A stretch of DNA of 64,000 bases from Priapulus caudatus. Taxonomy: Eukaryota > Priapulida > Priapulimorpha > Priapulimorphida > Priapulidae. Position 1 is the stretch's first letter; every line of letters begins with the position of its first letter. The stretch lies in NCBI RefSeq assembly GCF_000485595.1, contig NW_014578085.1:1-64000 (forward strand), read 5' to 3'. The notes beneath the pieces are model-generated. The model saw only the letters and a list, made by a program, of their open reading frames with translations, was not told where the DNA came from and made no database searches. Below, piece by piece: positions 1-11,946 of this stretch. The translations under genes were made by a program, and so were the position numbers.

Positions 1-170
1 GCCGGAACAGCGTGTGGCCTTGTTGGCCTAGGCCAGTGGAACGCATAAGAAATCTACACTAACAGGATGTCGTGATAACTGACAGGTATTATAAGCGGAA
101 TGTTCTATGATGGAACGATAAGAAGGCAAGACAAGCCTAGCATGACCTTGGACAGGATCAGCTGCCACAA
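1..170 (-). other. 5' flank of a further CYP unit (left of window)
   Basis: This stretch resembles the sequence upstream of exon 1 in the other P450 units: the motif gcgtgtggcctt...ggcctaggccagtgga recurs at 3490-3530, and related sequence lies at 11150-11290 and 20700-20790. In those units it sits about 50-170 bases upstream of the start codon on the minus strand. By inference another P450 exon 1 lies just left of position 1. The rest of 170-780 shows no gene I recognise. Confidence 0.5.
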
Positions 171-895
171 ATGGCACAGTCGCCCAAACGGACACAAGCC
201 AACCCACAGCCCACAGTGAGCCGCAACATACGCGAAGGCACTTTGTAAATCCTAGACCGTAAGTCTCCTCAATACCGGCAAATCACGTCGAATCCGGCCC
301 TCCTTTCATGGAGCACAAGGCCGCTGGTGTCATTCCCTGTGAATGTAACACCACCGGAACATCCTTTCAACGACAACACACACATTACTACGACTGTATA
401 TGCAAAAACATTACATTTATACCATACAGTTAACGTCCTTTTTAATGTTCATCTACACTATACATGGATGCGCAGTACCATTTGAGGACCTGATGTATGT
501 GCCATTAACATCGATCCATGTAGTTTAAGATTTCGATTTGATACACAATTCAAAAACAAGGAGCCAAATTACTGTCACACACAACGCACACACACGCAAC
601 ACACTATTAATTTAGGCAATAGATTTCCGCTGTGTTCGCTGTGGTCTGAGTCCACATTTAACAGCACAACACCACACACACTATCACACAGCAAATACTA
701 TGTGAACAAGTCTAGAAATACTCAGAAAATCGATGTTTTTCAGCGTATATTTTATAACTAGAATGTATAAGAGATGCGTCACGTTAGTTTATTTTCAAGT
801 AAATCACACCCATAATGGAATTTACTAATAGCGAATCAGCAAACGATAGCCGCACATCACACCACAGCCACACGCACGCCGGCGCGCCGCACACT

Positions 896-985
896 ACACT
901 ATATACATATAAATATATATATATATATATATATGCGTGCGTACGTACGTACGTTCGTGCGTGCGTGCGTGCGTCCGTCCGTGTG
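896..985. repeat. (TA)n then (CGTG/CGTA)n microsatellite
   Basis: An AT dinucleotide run passes into tetranucleotide CGTA/CGTG repeats. The same TA-to-GCGTGC transition is seen in intron 1 of unit A (10410-10510), so this is the equivalent intron-1 repeat of the truncated third unit. Short reading frames here are low-complexity artefacts. Confidence 0.8.
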
Positions 986-1081
986 TGCTGCCGCACACTA
1001 GGACAGGTTATAATTATTTAATTCTATAACTAACAGACTCAACCACAGTGAGTGGATTTTAATAGTCAGGATCGCGAATAA

Positions 1082-1155
1082 GCAGCGATAAAAACAATGG
1101 CGGACAACAACAGTACGTTCTGCATCGCCCAGAGAACGATGCGTAAAGCAGCCAT
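1082..1155 (-). pseudogene. Truncated CYP2-like exon 1 fragment
   Basis: On the minus strand the start codon at 1155-1153 opens a frame reading [20 protein letters not shown], nearly the same as the membrane anchor of gene B (from 20633). After about 24 codons the homology jumps straight into intron-1 sequence shared with units A and B (1000-1060), so the second half of exon 1 and its splice donor are gone. No exon 2 homology lies to the left. It is a decayed third copy of the array, and it has fewer frame errors than the exon 1 of gene A. Confidence 0.75.
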
Positions 1156-1188
1156 TTTGTCTGTAAAACGCAATCTATAGTAGCCGCT

Positions 1189-1282
1189 AACCTGTATGAT
1201 ACAGGCGGTTCCGGTTCCGCTTCACTACACTTCACCTTCAGGTAGTAGTGAAGCGTAACATACCGCCTGTATCATACAGGTT
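1189..1282. mobile_element. Small palindromic MITE
   Basis: A 94-bp inverted repeat whose 21-base outer arms (aacctgtatgatacaggcgg and its complement) pair perfectly. An inner pair, cgcttcactac/gtagtgaagcg, also pairs. TA dinucleotides flank it on both sides. It lies in the 5' flank of the truncated P450 copy, immediately left of the LTR element, and is absent from the equivalent place in units A and B. Confidence 0.65.
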
Positions 1283-1286
1283 ATAG

Positions 1287-1872
1287 TGTAACATATGATT
1301 TACAGATGTTACATAAATTAGTTAGAGACGCGGAGTGCGGCTAGACTCAGGGTTGTTTTGGTGGTAGTCTATGTGCCAGGAGCGTCGCGCATTCTGTGCG
1401 GCTAGATTGATGTTATAGGGAGAATGGTACATCGTGTTTTAAGTCACTACCATTGTGAAAATGGAGGTAGGACGCGGTCTGGGAAGACGGGTGACATGTG
1501 CGTCTCAGGATGTAGGGTTTTGGTGTAATATATAGGACAGAAATGTAGGAGTTGGGGAGTCTGGTTGTGGTCGCGGGAGAAAGCACACGCGCTTAGGCTT
1601 GGTTTTATATCATCTTTTATACATTCAACGGTAATTCAACGTTACATTTTGGAGGCCATGTGACAGTCCCAAAAACCTGGGTATTCCTTGTGGACGCAAC
1701 GTAAGGTACCCCGTTATGTCGATCTACGGGCCATACTACGCAAGGAAGATGAGAAGGAAGAAGCCACAGGAGGAGTCGCCTGGGTACACCGCTGGCAAGA
1801 AAACTGGAGAGAGAGAAACGGAGAGGCGGACGAAAGAGCAAGAGAGACGGAGGAAGAGAGAGAGAGAGAGAT

Positions 1873-1915
<43 letters not shown>

Positions 1916-2148
1916 AAGAAGACGAACAGGAGCAAAAGTAGGAGAAACGAAGAACACCGGAGAGCGATCGACAGAGACGAAGAATGGCGGAGAGCGAGAC
2001 GGGAGGAACAGAGCGAGACGCGGGGAGAGAGAACGGTGATACACACGGCGTGAGAACTATGTGAGTAATCAGAGTGAAGGAAGGAAGGGCCGGTCGTTGT
2101 ATCCGTGATACTGGCGAGGCAAGTCGCGAGTCTCGACCTATGTGAGAT

Positions 2149-2186
<38 letters not shown>

Positions 2187-3444
2187 GAGCAGAACAGTAG
2201 AAGGCAAGGCTGCCAGAGCAGAGACATGAGACGTGGAAGATATATTGCGAACTGTAATGGCTAAAAATAAAAAAAATAAAATACAGGGCATTCTAGAATT
2301 TAATTGGTGGAAAGCTTAATCTCGTGCCTTCGAAACTGCACGTGAAAGGGTGACATCATCAGGAATGTGTATTTTTATCTGTTTTCTTTGTTATTACGCC
2401 GTATGTGGTTCATGGTTGTGACCGTTTGTCTTTGTGTGGGAAAATCTTTTGCGTGAAACTTTGTGTAGATATTTGTGATCGTTTTCTTAAATTGTCGTAA
2501 CGGTACGTTTAACACTATATTGTCACGACTGCTAAACACATTCTTCGATATAGGCCTAATAACATTTAACGAAATATGAAATCAGTTTGCGTTTTTTTTG
2601 GCTGTTATGATGTGTGGAAGTGACAAAGGTTGTCAGGTCCCACATCGGTGCTGTGTGTAATAATGGGATTAAGAGGTTATAAATGAGGATGTAATGGAGC
2701 AGCAATGGGTGGAAACGGTTTCGGTAATGCGTGTCGGTATACGCATACGCCACGTACCTTACAGCATAAAAAGACGCAAGAGTGAGACTAATTGCAGCGA
2801 TATCAAATATGTTCACTGCCAAATTGTGTTAAATTTCTGACTTGCATGTGATCGAACTTATCGTTACTTGTTTTGATAAAAGCTTTATGCTTCATATGTA
2901 TTTTAGAAATTGTTTAGGTTTAGTTGAAGTGTAGATCAGCGGGGACGCTGAATCGATGACAGGGTAGTCATCGTCTTGGGGAAGGGGAGAGTAATGTAAC
3001 ATATGATTTACAGATGTTACATAAATTAGTTAGAGACGCGGAGTGCGGCTAGACTCAGGTTGTTTTGGTGTAGTCTATGTAGCAGAGCGTCGCGCATCTG
3101 TGCGGCTGATTGATGTATAGGAGAATGGTACACGTGTTTTAGGTCGGCGTTTCTAGGGTCATTGTGGAACTGTAGGTAGCACGCGGTCTGGGAGAACGGG
3201 TGACATGTGCGCTCAGGATGTAGGGGTTTTGGTGGTAATATATAGGACAGAAATGTAGGAGTCGGGGAGTCTGGTTGTGGTCGCGGGAGAAAGCACACGC
3301 GCTTAGGCGCATGTGCGCGTGTCTTTGTCTCTCTGTGCAAGATGTGACTACACTGTGTGCAAGTTATTAAAGTTTATTTAGTTTAACACACAAGTTTTGG
3401 ATTTATATCATATTTTATACATTCAACGGTAATTCAACGTTACA
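1287..3444. mobile_element. Non-autonomous LTR retrotransposon (TRIM-like)
   Basis: Direct repeats at 1287-1646 and 2995-3444 both begin TGTAACATATG and end TTCAACGTTACA, the TG...CA ends of LTRs. The left copy lacks about 90 bp present near the end of the right copy. The four bases ATAG flank the element (1283-1286 and 3445-3448) as a target duplication. A purine tract (ggggaaggggagag, 2979-2992) lies just before the right repeat, as expected of a polypurine tract. TGGAGGCCATGTGACAGT at 1650 is a candidate primer-binding site, but I could not assign a tRNA. The 1.35-kb interior holds a GA-rich tract and no gag or pol domain I can recognise. Confidence 0.75.
1855..2190. repeat. (GA)n-rich tract inside the LTR element
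   Basis: Two GA runs (about 1857-1912 and 2148-2187) with purine-rich sequence between. They generate arginine/glutamate-rich frames on the plus strand and serine/leucine-rich frames on the minus strand. These are low-complexity artefacts, although a degenerate gag remnant cannot be excluded. Confidence 0.7.
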
Positions 3445-3448
3445 ATAG

Positions 3449-3615
3449 TAGCCGCCTGTTTGCAGTGCGTTCAATGTTTACGCTTGAACAGCGTGTGGCC
3501 TTGTGGCCTAGGCCAGTGGAACGATAAGACGGCAGATAACTACAAACCTTGGACAGATCAGCTGGCCTGGAGGCGGGCTAAGTAGAGTAGTGGTAAAAGG
3601 ACCCCGGCGGAATCC
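3449..3615 (-). other. 5' flank of the truncated P450 unit, continued
   Basis: tagtagccgcctgtttgcag and the following ~150 bases match 20660-20800 upstream of gene B and 11110-11310 upstream of gene A. The LTR element has split this flank from the exon 1 fragment at 1155. No TATA or other defined promoter motif stands out. Confidence 0.55.
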
Positions 3616-3867
3616 ACGTGGATATAGCTACTGGGTTATACTGGTATACCGGGTTGCTGGGTATACTGGCTATATCGGGTATACTGAGTATAGCTACGGA
3701 GAAATAGCGAGAGGACGGTACTTCCTGTTAATTCCAATTAATTATTTAATTAATTATAATTAATTAATTTTTCCATTTAATTAATTAATTAATTAATAAA
3801 AAAAATTCACATTGAGAGAATTCAACTGCCTTGGCGGAGGTCTGTGCTCTCCGAGTGCTCTAGTTCT

Positions 3868-4400
3868 TATTGTGGACAAATCACGGGAACTGCAAGTAAC
3901 ATCAGTGCATTCGATATGTTCAATTTAGGTAGCGTTATAAGATATAATTGTAACGATAATTAGATTTAAGTATTTTCTGGCGGCATTGTTTTGTAGCATT
4001 CCGTAATTTCCTTTATTAGATACTACATCGTGACATCGTAATCATTAGCATGGTGCGTAGGCCCCATACAAAATGCAATCTATTGGCGATTAGAACATAT
4101 TAATTAGTCCGTACTTAAATCGCGTGCGTGTCATTATCTTTGTTTGCCTGACTGTTAATTTTTTGTCACTTATATGTGATAACAGACTGTCAACAATTTT
4201 TATTTATTCATAAACTACAGACAAATTCTTTATTTTTATACAACTATCGTAATTATTTTTAACACATATGTTCCATCGTTCTAATAAGAAGGCATTCACG
4301 AGCATGATTAAGTAATTTATGTTCTTATCTTAGTCGAATTTAAGTGTATTCGCAAAATTGCCGCCTCGGGCGGCCATATTCGCTCGTTACGCAGATGAGA
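3868..4400. repeat. Duplicated unit boundary, copy 1
   Basis: About 500 bases here (starting cttattgtggacaaatcacg) are repeated at 11947-12430 with small differences. In both places the block lies about 1-2 kb beyond the last P450 exon. It marks the left end of an ~8-kb tandem unit (3.87-11.1 kb duplicated as 11.95-20.7 kb). Between 4400 and 5340 I see no gene, only AT-rich sequence and a short CA/GC run at 4780-4820. Confidence 0.75.
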
Positions 4401-5360
4401 CTACGATTATTTCTCTAAATCTCGACCCGATTCATAGTAATCTTTTAGTAAAATATTGACTTGATACGAAGACAATAATACAAGGATCCTGTTACAATAT
4501 AACAGTTTCTGTCCCGGTATATTCATTTTTATGTAAAACACTTTGTACAACCTTCTAATCCATTGTTTTCACTCATCCGAATATGGGATTTGACCGGATA
4601 TGAGAGTTATGCTCAAACACACAGCCTTTTTAATGCAGTTCAGTAGGGTTTATGCATGTGATAATGTATTTACTCGTTGCTATGATTATTGTAACACAAC
4701 TGTCGTGTTTTATGGATATCAAATGGAAACAAAATGAAATAAATGACATTTTACCGGAGGCATAGCGGAACACGAGCGGACACACACACACATACAAGCG
4801 CGCGCGCGCACACACACGCACGTTTTGAGTGAGCTTTGAGCGAGTTTTCAGCGAGATTTTTAGGTGGAAATGAATGAAAACAAAGAACATAACACTGCGA
4901 GATTGCAACCGTTAATAGAGATTTCCGGTTATACGGATGGCCGGATAAAGGAGGTCGGACTGTATACGGAACCCGCTATAAATACGATTATTTTTCTTTG
5001 GCCCGTCAGTTTCGTACTAACGGGTGCGACCTGTAGTAATGAATTGTATAAATTGAATGAGGAGTTTAGGCTTTGCAGTAATGTATCTATTTGTGAACAT
5101 TTAACGCTAGCTAAAGTTCTTAATTATCCACATAAACTCTATATAAAATAACTTTGTACACACCTTGTAATCCATAATTTTTTTTCTGTTGTTAATTCGG
5201 GCTATATATGTTTAAGTGGTTAATACAAACCCGCTTAATACAATTATTTGCTTTGGCCGCGTCGGTTTTCTAACTAACGGGTTAGATTCTTGAAAATGTA
5301 GCAAACGCTGGCTTTTATATCCTCTTCACGTAGTGTAGCGGACGTATTGGTTTCGCACCG

Positions 5361-5592
5361 TTGTGTGTGTGTGTGGTGTGTGTGTGCGTGTGCCGTGTGT
5401 GTGCGTGTGCGGTGCGTGTGCGTGTGCGTTGGCGTGTGCGTGTGCGTGTGCGGTGCGTGTGCGTGTGGCGTTGTGCGTGTGGCGTGGCGTGCGTGTGCGT
5501 GTGGGTGTGCGTGTGGTGTCGTGTGGCGTGTGCGTGTGCGTGTGCGTGTGTGTGTTCGGTGTGTGTGTGTGTGCGTGCGCGTGCGTGAGTGT
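5361..5592. repeat. (GT)n/(GC)n microsatellite
   Basis: An imperfect GTGTGC tract of about 230 bp. It gives the cysteine/valine and histidine/threonine pseudo-frames seen on both strands. It is absent from the corresponding spot of unit B (12480-12560), so it expanded or was lost after the duplication. Confidence 0.9.
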
Positions 5593-7615
5593 CTGTCTGT
5601 CTGCTCGATATTTTTGCAACCTTGCAGAATACCTAATAGCTTTGGCAGTGTTTTAATGTTTTTTTGCATACGAGTTGTCATTCTTTTGGAATCTCATGTT
5701 TCACCTCTCACATATAACTAATTCAACAATTATTTGGCTATTTAATTAGCGTTAGTATGTGCATATTCATACGATGTAAGACGAGAGAATCGTGATCATT
5801 TTACACATACAATAATAATCTTGTAATAATTTTGCTGATGCTTGATTATTTCCTGCGTTTATATTTGGTGCATTATCTTATGTGTTACATTGTTGTATCA
5901 AGGGATGCTTATTTCATGCATATATTCAGGTATGCGAGCAATTCCTGCATGTGAATATTGTTTCTTTTTGTCTACGCATACACTTACAATATCCTGACTT
6001 GTTAGGAATATATAATAATGTGATAAAATGTGAAATCGTCGTGAAATGATTAGTCGTGACGCCATATTATATTATAATTAATCACTACTTTACTGTTTTA
6101 TCTTATTCTTTTACTATTCCCGTGCGCATATGCGAATACGATATGGTTTAGGCATCCAAGTTACACCAAAAATGCCTTCAAATGATGATGGCTCCAACAC
6201 ACCATCTGTAGCTAACGTCGAAGTTCTGCAGAATACTGTGAAGAACAGGAACAGTTCCATTTTTGGCCGAGATTCCCCCCAAACACACTCGCCGTCCTGC
6301 ATATAAACATACTTTGTCATTAACGCAGACTAACTATTACGACTGTATTAGTGAATTGCAAAAAGATATATTTGTTAGACGGAAACTGTACACCTAGCAA
6401 AAATTATCAGGTAAATCAGAGTTACTTTTTAGAATTCGATATTTTACACAGCTTTAAAATGGCTTCACGTACGTACCGACAGAGAATGCATCAGTGCTTC
6501 GTTCTTTTATGACGTGTCCGTTCTCGTCCAGAAATCTCTCAGGACAAAACTTGTCAGGATTTGAGAAGAAAGCCAGGAATCCGGTACAATCAATGGCAGT
6601 GACATTTGGCAGACAGCAGTATTTACTGGAATTGTGTTAACCTCTAAATTGCACTTCCTCGACTCCTCCGACGTAGCGTGGACAGCACCAAGGGGTACTA
6701 TGTTACCTATGAGAAACGGCAATGAATTATTGCAGCTTTAAAATATGGTGATGGAGACATTGTAACAATAATTATGTTGACAGAGACTGTGTTCAGCCGT
6801 TCAGAAACAGATGGCGTTCCTAAATAAAACGCTGGTGCATAAATGCAATATCTTTTCGTGGTAAGTCTATGCACCTTAGTACGTCAAAGATATTCATCGA
6901 TGATGTCTCGTATTGTGCTGGGTGTCACAACCAACTCACCCAGGCGTTGAATTTCCATGATGGTCGCCTCCGTAAAAGGCATTTTGTTCGCGTCAGCCAT
7001 ATTTGGTAGTCTTCCTCTACCGATGATGTCGTCTATCTCTGCCTGCACTTTTCTGCATACATCCTGGTGTTTTAACATGAACAACATTGCCCATCGCATG
7101 GTCGTGGATGTGGTTTCTGTTCCAGCCAGAAACAGATCCCAAACAACGTACAATAGTTCGTCGTCTGAAATATAATTTTAAAGTTTTTTTTATATATAAA
7201 AACGTATTCGCTGGGAAATTGTATAACTCCATGATTATGGCAGAGCTTGTGGTGCTATCTGATATTGGTCAACTAATTTATGTACGATAAAAATGTTATA
7301 TATACAAGTACATATACAAGTTTTCAATACGGTATACAAAATGTTTCGTGAGCTCATCAGTCTTGCTAAAATGAGAATTGATAACATTTCTTGAAACCGA
7401 TGCGGTTTACACAGATGATGAGCACGTCTCCATGAATGTTCCCTACCCTCTTTAATACATTAGCATACTATGTACTACTATGTAGCCCATATAACACCGC
7501 GTTGGGAATTCCTAAGAAAGTGGGTCACGTGATTAGTAGTTATTCCTACATCTTTAATAAAATGTTTATTTGTGTAATTGAATAATTAACTACTATCATC
7601 ATGAGCATCATAGTC

Positions 7616-7664
7616 ATCATCCTTATCATCATCATCATCATCATCATCACCGTCGTCGTCGTCG

Positions 7665-7716
<52 letters not shown>

Positions 7717-7717
7717 T
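7616..7717. repeat. (TCA/TCG)n trinucleotide microsatellite, unit A
   Basis: A run of TCA and TCG triplets in intron 4 of gene A, followed by a GCGTG-rich stretch to 7790. The equivalent tract in unit B is 15297-15441. Poly-methionine, poly-histidine and poly-aspartate frames here are artefacts. Confidence 0.95.
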
Positions 7718-8686
7718 ATTTGCGCGCGTGAGTGTGCGTGCGTGCTTGTGTGTATGTGTGTGGGGGGAGGGGTGCGTGTGTTCGCGCGTGTGATATGCAT
7801 GCGTGCACGCTCGTGTGTCTTATATAATTGTATGACAACAGTCATGCGCTGATGTCGCTGAAGCATGCTGCAGGTCATTAGCTATCGAGTAATTAACACT
7901 AATTACAACTACATACTATGACGTCACATCCTACCGCAACCTCTAATATCCTCACTACTTGAGTCAATACATAAGGAACACAGGCAGGCCCTGATATGAC
8001 ATGCGCCTGACAGTGCATGGGAAGAGGCCACTGATCTAGGACAGAGTGGGCTCCAGATAGAGTAGTTTGAAGTCAGTTAGGAAACTACGTTGATGCTGAA
8101 ATTGATGTAGAGGCACCGGTAGAAGTGGGATAACCAAGAAGCACATTCAGCTAGAGGGAGTAGCTAACATGGTGACAGGCTAAATGCGCTAAGATTTCTT
8201 ACATGGCGAAATAGACTACTGCGACATTTTCGCTATGGAGAACTGAATTTAACATTTCTATTCCTTTGAAATTACACGATGCGACCGTGGAGCTGATATT
8301 GAACGAGGAATAAAGTCATATGTAATGGTTTTTATAACTATATAGAACCCCGCCTACCTTTAAACGTTGTCTCGCAGCCCTTCTGTTTTTCTATCTGTAT
8401 TTCATTATGGTAGGCATCAGTAAAGTCTCTGATATTATCTGCATCAAAATTCTCCACGTGAAGATCTCGGTTTTTCTTAAGAACCTCAAATATCAGCCTA
8501 GAAAAAAGTATAAGTGTACAGATGATATCATCGTTTCAGAAATAATAATGGCGGTGGATAAGACAATCTACTGGACCTGTTTTGGACGTGATACACGTGT
8601 GAGTTTCTCACAAGCTCTTAAAAGAAAAAGAAAAACACTTCTTCGAAATATGACTTTCTTTCACGATGGACTGTGGTGGTATATAT

Positions 8687-8717
8687 CAGGAGTGAATGAA
8701 AAGAAATCTCACTCCTG
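8687..8717. repeat. CAGGAG palindrome next to exon 3 donor, unit A
   Basis: An imperfect 31-bp palindrome (CAGGAGTGA...TCACTCCTG) in intron 3, about 15 bases beyond the donor of gene A exon 3. The copy in gene B is at 17245-17273. Because both units carry it, it predates the duplication. Its ends match the CARGAG family described in the findings. Confidence 0.6.
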
Positions 8718-9157
8718 GTGTCATCTATATACCTTTCATTGCGGATTATATCCTGCATAAGCTTCCGGTAGGGCGGAATATGTCGCAGCCACGGAAGGAA
8801 ATTTAGCAAGCCGGTAGAAACGAAGTTGATGAACTCGTCATTTAAAGCTTTCATCAGGATCTTGAATTGTTCATCGTCATGATCAAATCTATTTCCCCAC
8901 ATGATGTTGCAGATCACATTACAGACGCTCGTAGTAATAAGTGGCTGAGAAAAGATTAATATTGGTATTATCACAACATGAGTATCCCGCCATAAATATC
9001 CTTAGTTATGTTATCTGTCGACCTCAGCTTTTAACCTTGAAATTAAGACATTAAGTGTCGTAGCGCGACGTCTCGTTCAAGATCATTAATATATGACATC
9101 CATTAAAAATTAGTTCCAAAATTCTTGACTAGATAGCATGAGCTTAAATGCTTATGC

Positions 9158-9541
9158 TAGGGGCACACGAGCGGTATTTTATCGCCCGATCGCGCGATTA
9201 AAATCGCCAGCGAATTTAATCGCCCGATCACGAATGGGCACACGTAGCGAATTTAATGCCCCTATTTTAACATAACATGATATATGCAACAACACGTCCG
9301 ATTGTTTAGAAAAATCGATCGGGCGACAAAATACGCCGCGACACGGCACACGAGCGAACTTGCCAGCGTAAATAATCGCCGCGCGTAAATAATCGCCCCG
9401 AAAATTCTAACATTTTGGATACGGGCGATCTCGTGCGGGCGATTAAAATCGGCGTCGACGTGAACGGGCACACGGCGAATTTTCGAGCGATTTTCAAAAT
9501 TCGCGGCGGATCGGGCGATAAAATCGCTCGTGTGGCCCCTA
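9158..9541. mobile_element. MITE with TAGGGGCACACGAGCG ends
   Basis: Terminal inverted repeats TAGGGGCACACGAGCG and CGCTCGTGTGGCCCCTA bound a 384-bp element rich in further pairs such as atcgcccgatc/gatcgggcgat. It lies in intron 2 of gene A. The corresponding place in unit B (about 17720) lacks it, so it inserted after the duplication or was lost from B. Confidence 0.75.
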
Positions 9542-10333
9542 CCTTTAGGGGTGTAACACTGCTTTCATTAATAATTGTAAAGGTATAATGTGCGTAAAAT
9601 GCGCAGCCTAGTTCTATAAACACGTTTTCCAATTCTCCTCTCACTTGACCTTCCCACTCTCATCTTCTATCGTCTCATTCAGCTTCAACTCCCCAGTTAT
9701 CACCACCTCCTGTCCTCATCTACTTACTTCCTTCGTCTTTTCCCTCCTCCACCTTCGCGTGTCCTCGACTCCTTTGGCCTCCCCCACTTTACTTTCCCTG
9801 TCTCTTTTACTTCCTTTACCTTCTCAAACATCTGCTCATCCGCTACCGTCTCCGCTTCATCCACCTCATGTCCTTCCCCTTGACGCTCCATTCTCTATCT
9901 CCTTTAGTTCATCACGTTACATACCTTCTCCTTTGATCTGCCCTTTGCCTTGATCTGCCCTTTCCCGCTTTATCTTCCCTACACACCTGCTCCACTGTCA
10001 TCAACCAAACTTAGTCACGGTCATTATAAACAAACAAAATCCAGCATTCTATTCATCTGGCACTTACTTACTCACCTGGAGGTCAAATGGCTCGCCATTT
10101 GTGGCTTTGATCGCAACGAGAAGAATAGAGATTTCCTCCTTGATCTTTAACTCCAGGCTGACTTTGCCCATGCCAAATTCTCGCAGTTTTGCAAGTGCAA
10201 ATTTACGCTGTTCTTTCCACAGCTTTCCCGTAGACAGCACCAACCCTTGCGTAAAAATAGTGTCGATTTTAATAAAATCTTATTTTATTCATTTTTACAA
10301 ATATTGAACACTCCGCATACTCGCGCACGCTCG

Positions 10334-10335
<2 letters not shown>

Positions 10336-10395
<60 letters not shown>

Positions 10396-10411
10396 CCACA
10401 CACCCACCACC

Positions 10412-10442
<31 letters not shown>

Positions 10443-10483
10443 TATATATAATATATAATATATATATATATACATATATATGC
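10336..10483. repeat. (CA)n followed by (TA)n microsatellite
   Basis: A CA run (10336-10395) and then a TA run (10411-10483) in intron 1 of gene A. This is the same order as in the equivalent intron fragment of the truncated unit near 890-990. Confidence 0.95.
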
Positions 10484-11139
10484 GTGCGTGCGTGCGTCCG
10501 TGTGTGTGCGCGCGTGTCTCTGATTGTGTCTGTGTGCATACGTAGGTGTCTGTAGGCCTATATATCATAATAATGTCAACGTTGTTTTGTGCTGCCGCTC
10601 ACTAGGACAGGTTATAATTATTTAATTCTATAACTAGCAGACTCAACCGCAGTGGGTGGATCATAATCATTAAGAGTCAATAATCTTCATGCCAGCTACC
10701 TACCATGATTATAACTTGTAGTGTCATAATCCGTCATGATTTCCTTTATTATAGCTTCGATTATAGGATTATCAGGTCGTCCTGAAAACGCATCGCCTTG
10801 CTTGAGAAAGGCATCCTTCGTTGAAGCAGCGTCACCCAGCACAATAGTTAACTGTGGTCCTAGATAGACGCTCATCACGTCCGTACGTCTTTGCCCAATC
10901 CTTTAGCGTCAAATCCGGCCGGGCTCCTAGTGAGAGAGCTGACCCGAAGATCGGAAGTCCTCGCGGCCCAGGCGGAAGGTTGCGCGATCTTCTCAGGTAG
11001 TGCCATACGAACGCAGCGATAAAAACAATGGCGGACCAAACAACAGTACGTTCTGCATTCGCCCAGAAAACGATGCTTAAGCGAGGCCATTTTGTCTGCC
11101 AAAAAGCAAGCCTATATTAGTTGACACTTGTTTGCAGGG

Positions 11140-11310
11140 CGTATCAATGTTGACGCAGACAGTGTGGTGGCTTTGTGAAATCACGAGCTAGGCCAGTAAG
11201 AACGATAAAACGGCACGACAAGCCTACAGGACCTTGGACAGGATCAGCTGGCCTGTGGCGGGGCTAAGTAGAGTATTGGTTAAAAGGGACCCCGGCGGGA
11301 AATTCACTGG
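11140..11310 (-). other. 5' flank of gene A
   Basis: Sequence upstream of the gene A start codon. It is homologous to the flanks at 3480-3610 and 20690-20800 (shared ggacaggatcagctggcctg and ggggctaagtagagta). 11310-11590 shows nothing further that I recognise. Confidence 0.5.
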
Positions 11311-11594
11311 GAAAAATAGCGAGGAGGGGAGAAGGGAGAGGAGGGTTTAATATGAGGTGATACCTAAAAATTTCATTTCCTACTTGGAATGCCACGCAGG
11401 ATACAAGCCATTTCTAATGATAACTTTTTAAAATATATCTAAACTATCATCTTTACTTCTTCATATTACTTAAAATTGGCTTAAGATTTAAAGGCTTAAC
11501 TTCTCATCGAGACAATTTTGCTATAAGAGAACATAATCTCTTTCCGTGCATGCGCGCGGGTGTACGCGCGCGCTTTTACTTGCGAATTTGTGAC

Positions 11595-11598
11595 GTGT

Positions 11599-11668
<70 letters not shown>

Positions 11669-11692
11669 TTGTGTTGTGTGTGTGTGTGTGTA
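11595..11692. repeat. (GT)n microsatellite
   Basis: A long GT run on the plus strand between units A and B. Surrounding sequence up to 11940 is unremarkable. Confidence 0.95.
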
Positions 11693-11946
11693 GGCCTATG
11701 TGTATGTAGCGTGTATCTGTGTATATGTGACGTGAAGCATGTAGTACGCGCGAGTGTAGGCCTACGCGTGCATTTGTGACGTGTACGCGGGTGTATAATA
11801 TAATCTAAATGCATTATATTATATATATGTTGCATATTATGATAATAGTTTGTATATGATAACTAGTGGTGACACATGGCTATGGGGTGGGATATAGGCT
11901 ATGGGGTGACGGTATAAGAATTTGTAAAAATAAATCTTTTAGCTTA

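Larger units (their letters stand above)
6114..11090 (-). pseudogene. CYP2-like cytochrome P450, gene A (frame-disrupted copy)
   Basis: Seven exons on the minus strand: 11090-10704, 10245-10076, 8944-8733, 8497-8358, 7164-6940, 6706-6477 and 6296-6114. Exons 2-5 are open, splice in phase and are nearly identical to gene B: the C-helix WKEQR, the I-helix AGTETT (with LFLAG where B has LFMAG) and the K-helix EIQR are all visible. Exon 1 has several single-base indels within 60 codons. Exon 6 is 14 bases longer than in B and loses frame. Exon 7 has indels through the heme-binding cysteine region. As written it cannot encode a working P450. Either it is a recent pseudogene or the breaks are sequence errors; the clean middle exons make both plausible. 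Confidence 0.8.

Noticed and set aside
1617-2291. Minus-strand 224-codon frame (and overlapping frames on both strands)
   Set aside because: It runs through the LTR element's GA/CT repeat; composition is almost only Ser/Leu/Pro, with no domain.
5274-5721. Histidine/threonine- and cysteine/valine-rich frames
   Set aside because: Translations of a GT/CA microsatellite in several frames; the same applies at 10247-10568, 11521-11835, 19045-19743 and 20813-21034.
7546-7878. Poly-methionine, poly-isoleucine and poly-histidine frames
   Set aside because: TCA triplet repeat in P450 intron 4; the same at 15226-15534.
8407-8760. Plus-strand 117-codon frame
   Set aside because: Antisense to exons 3-4 of P450 gene A.
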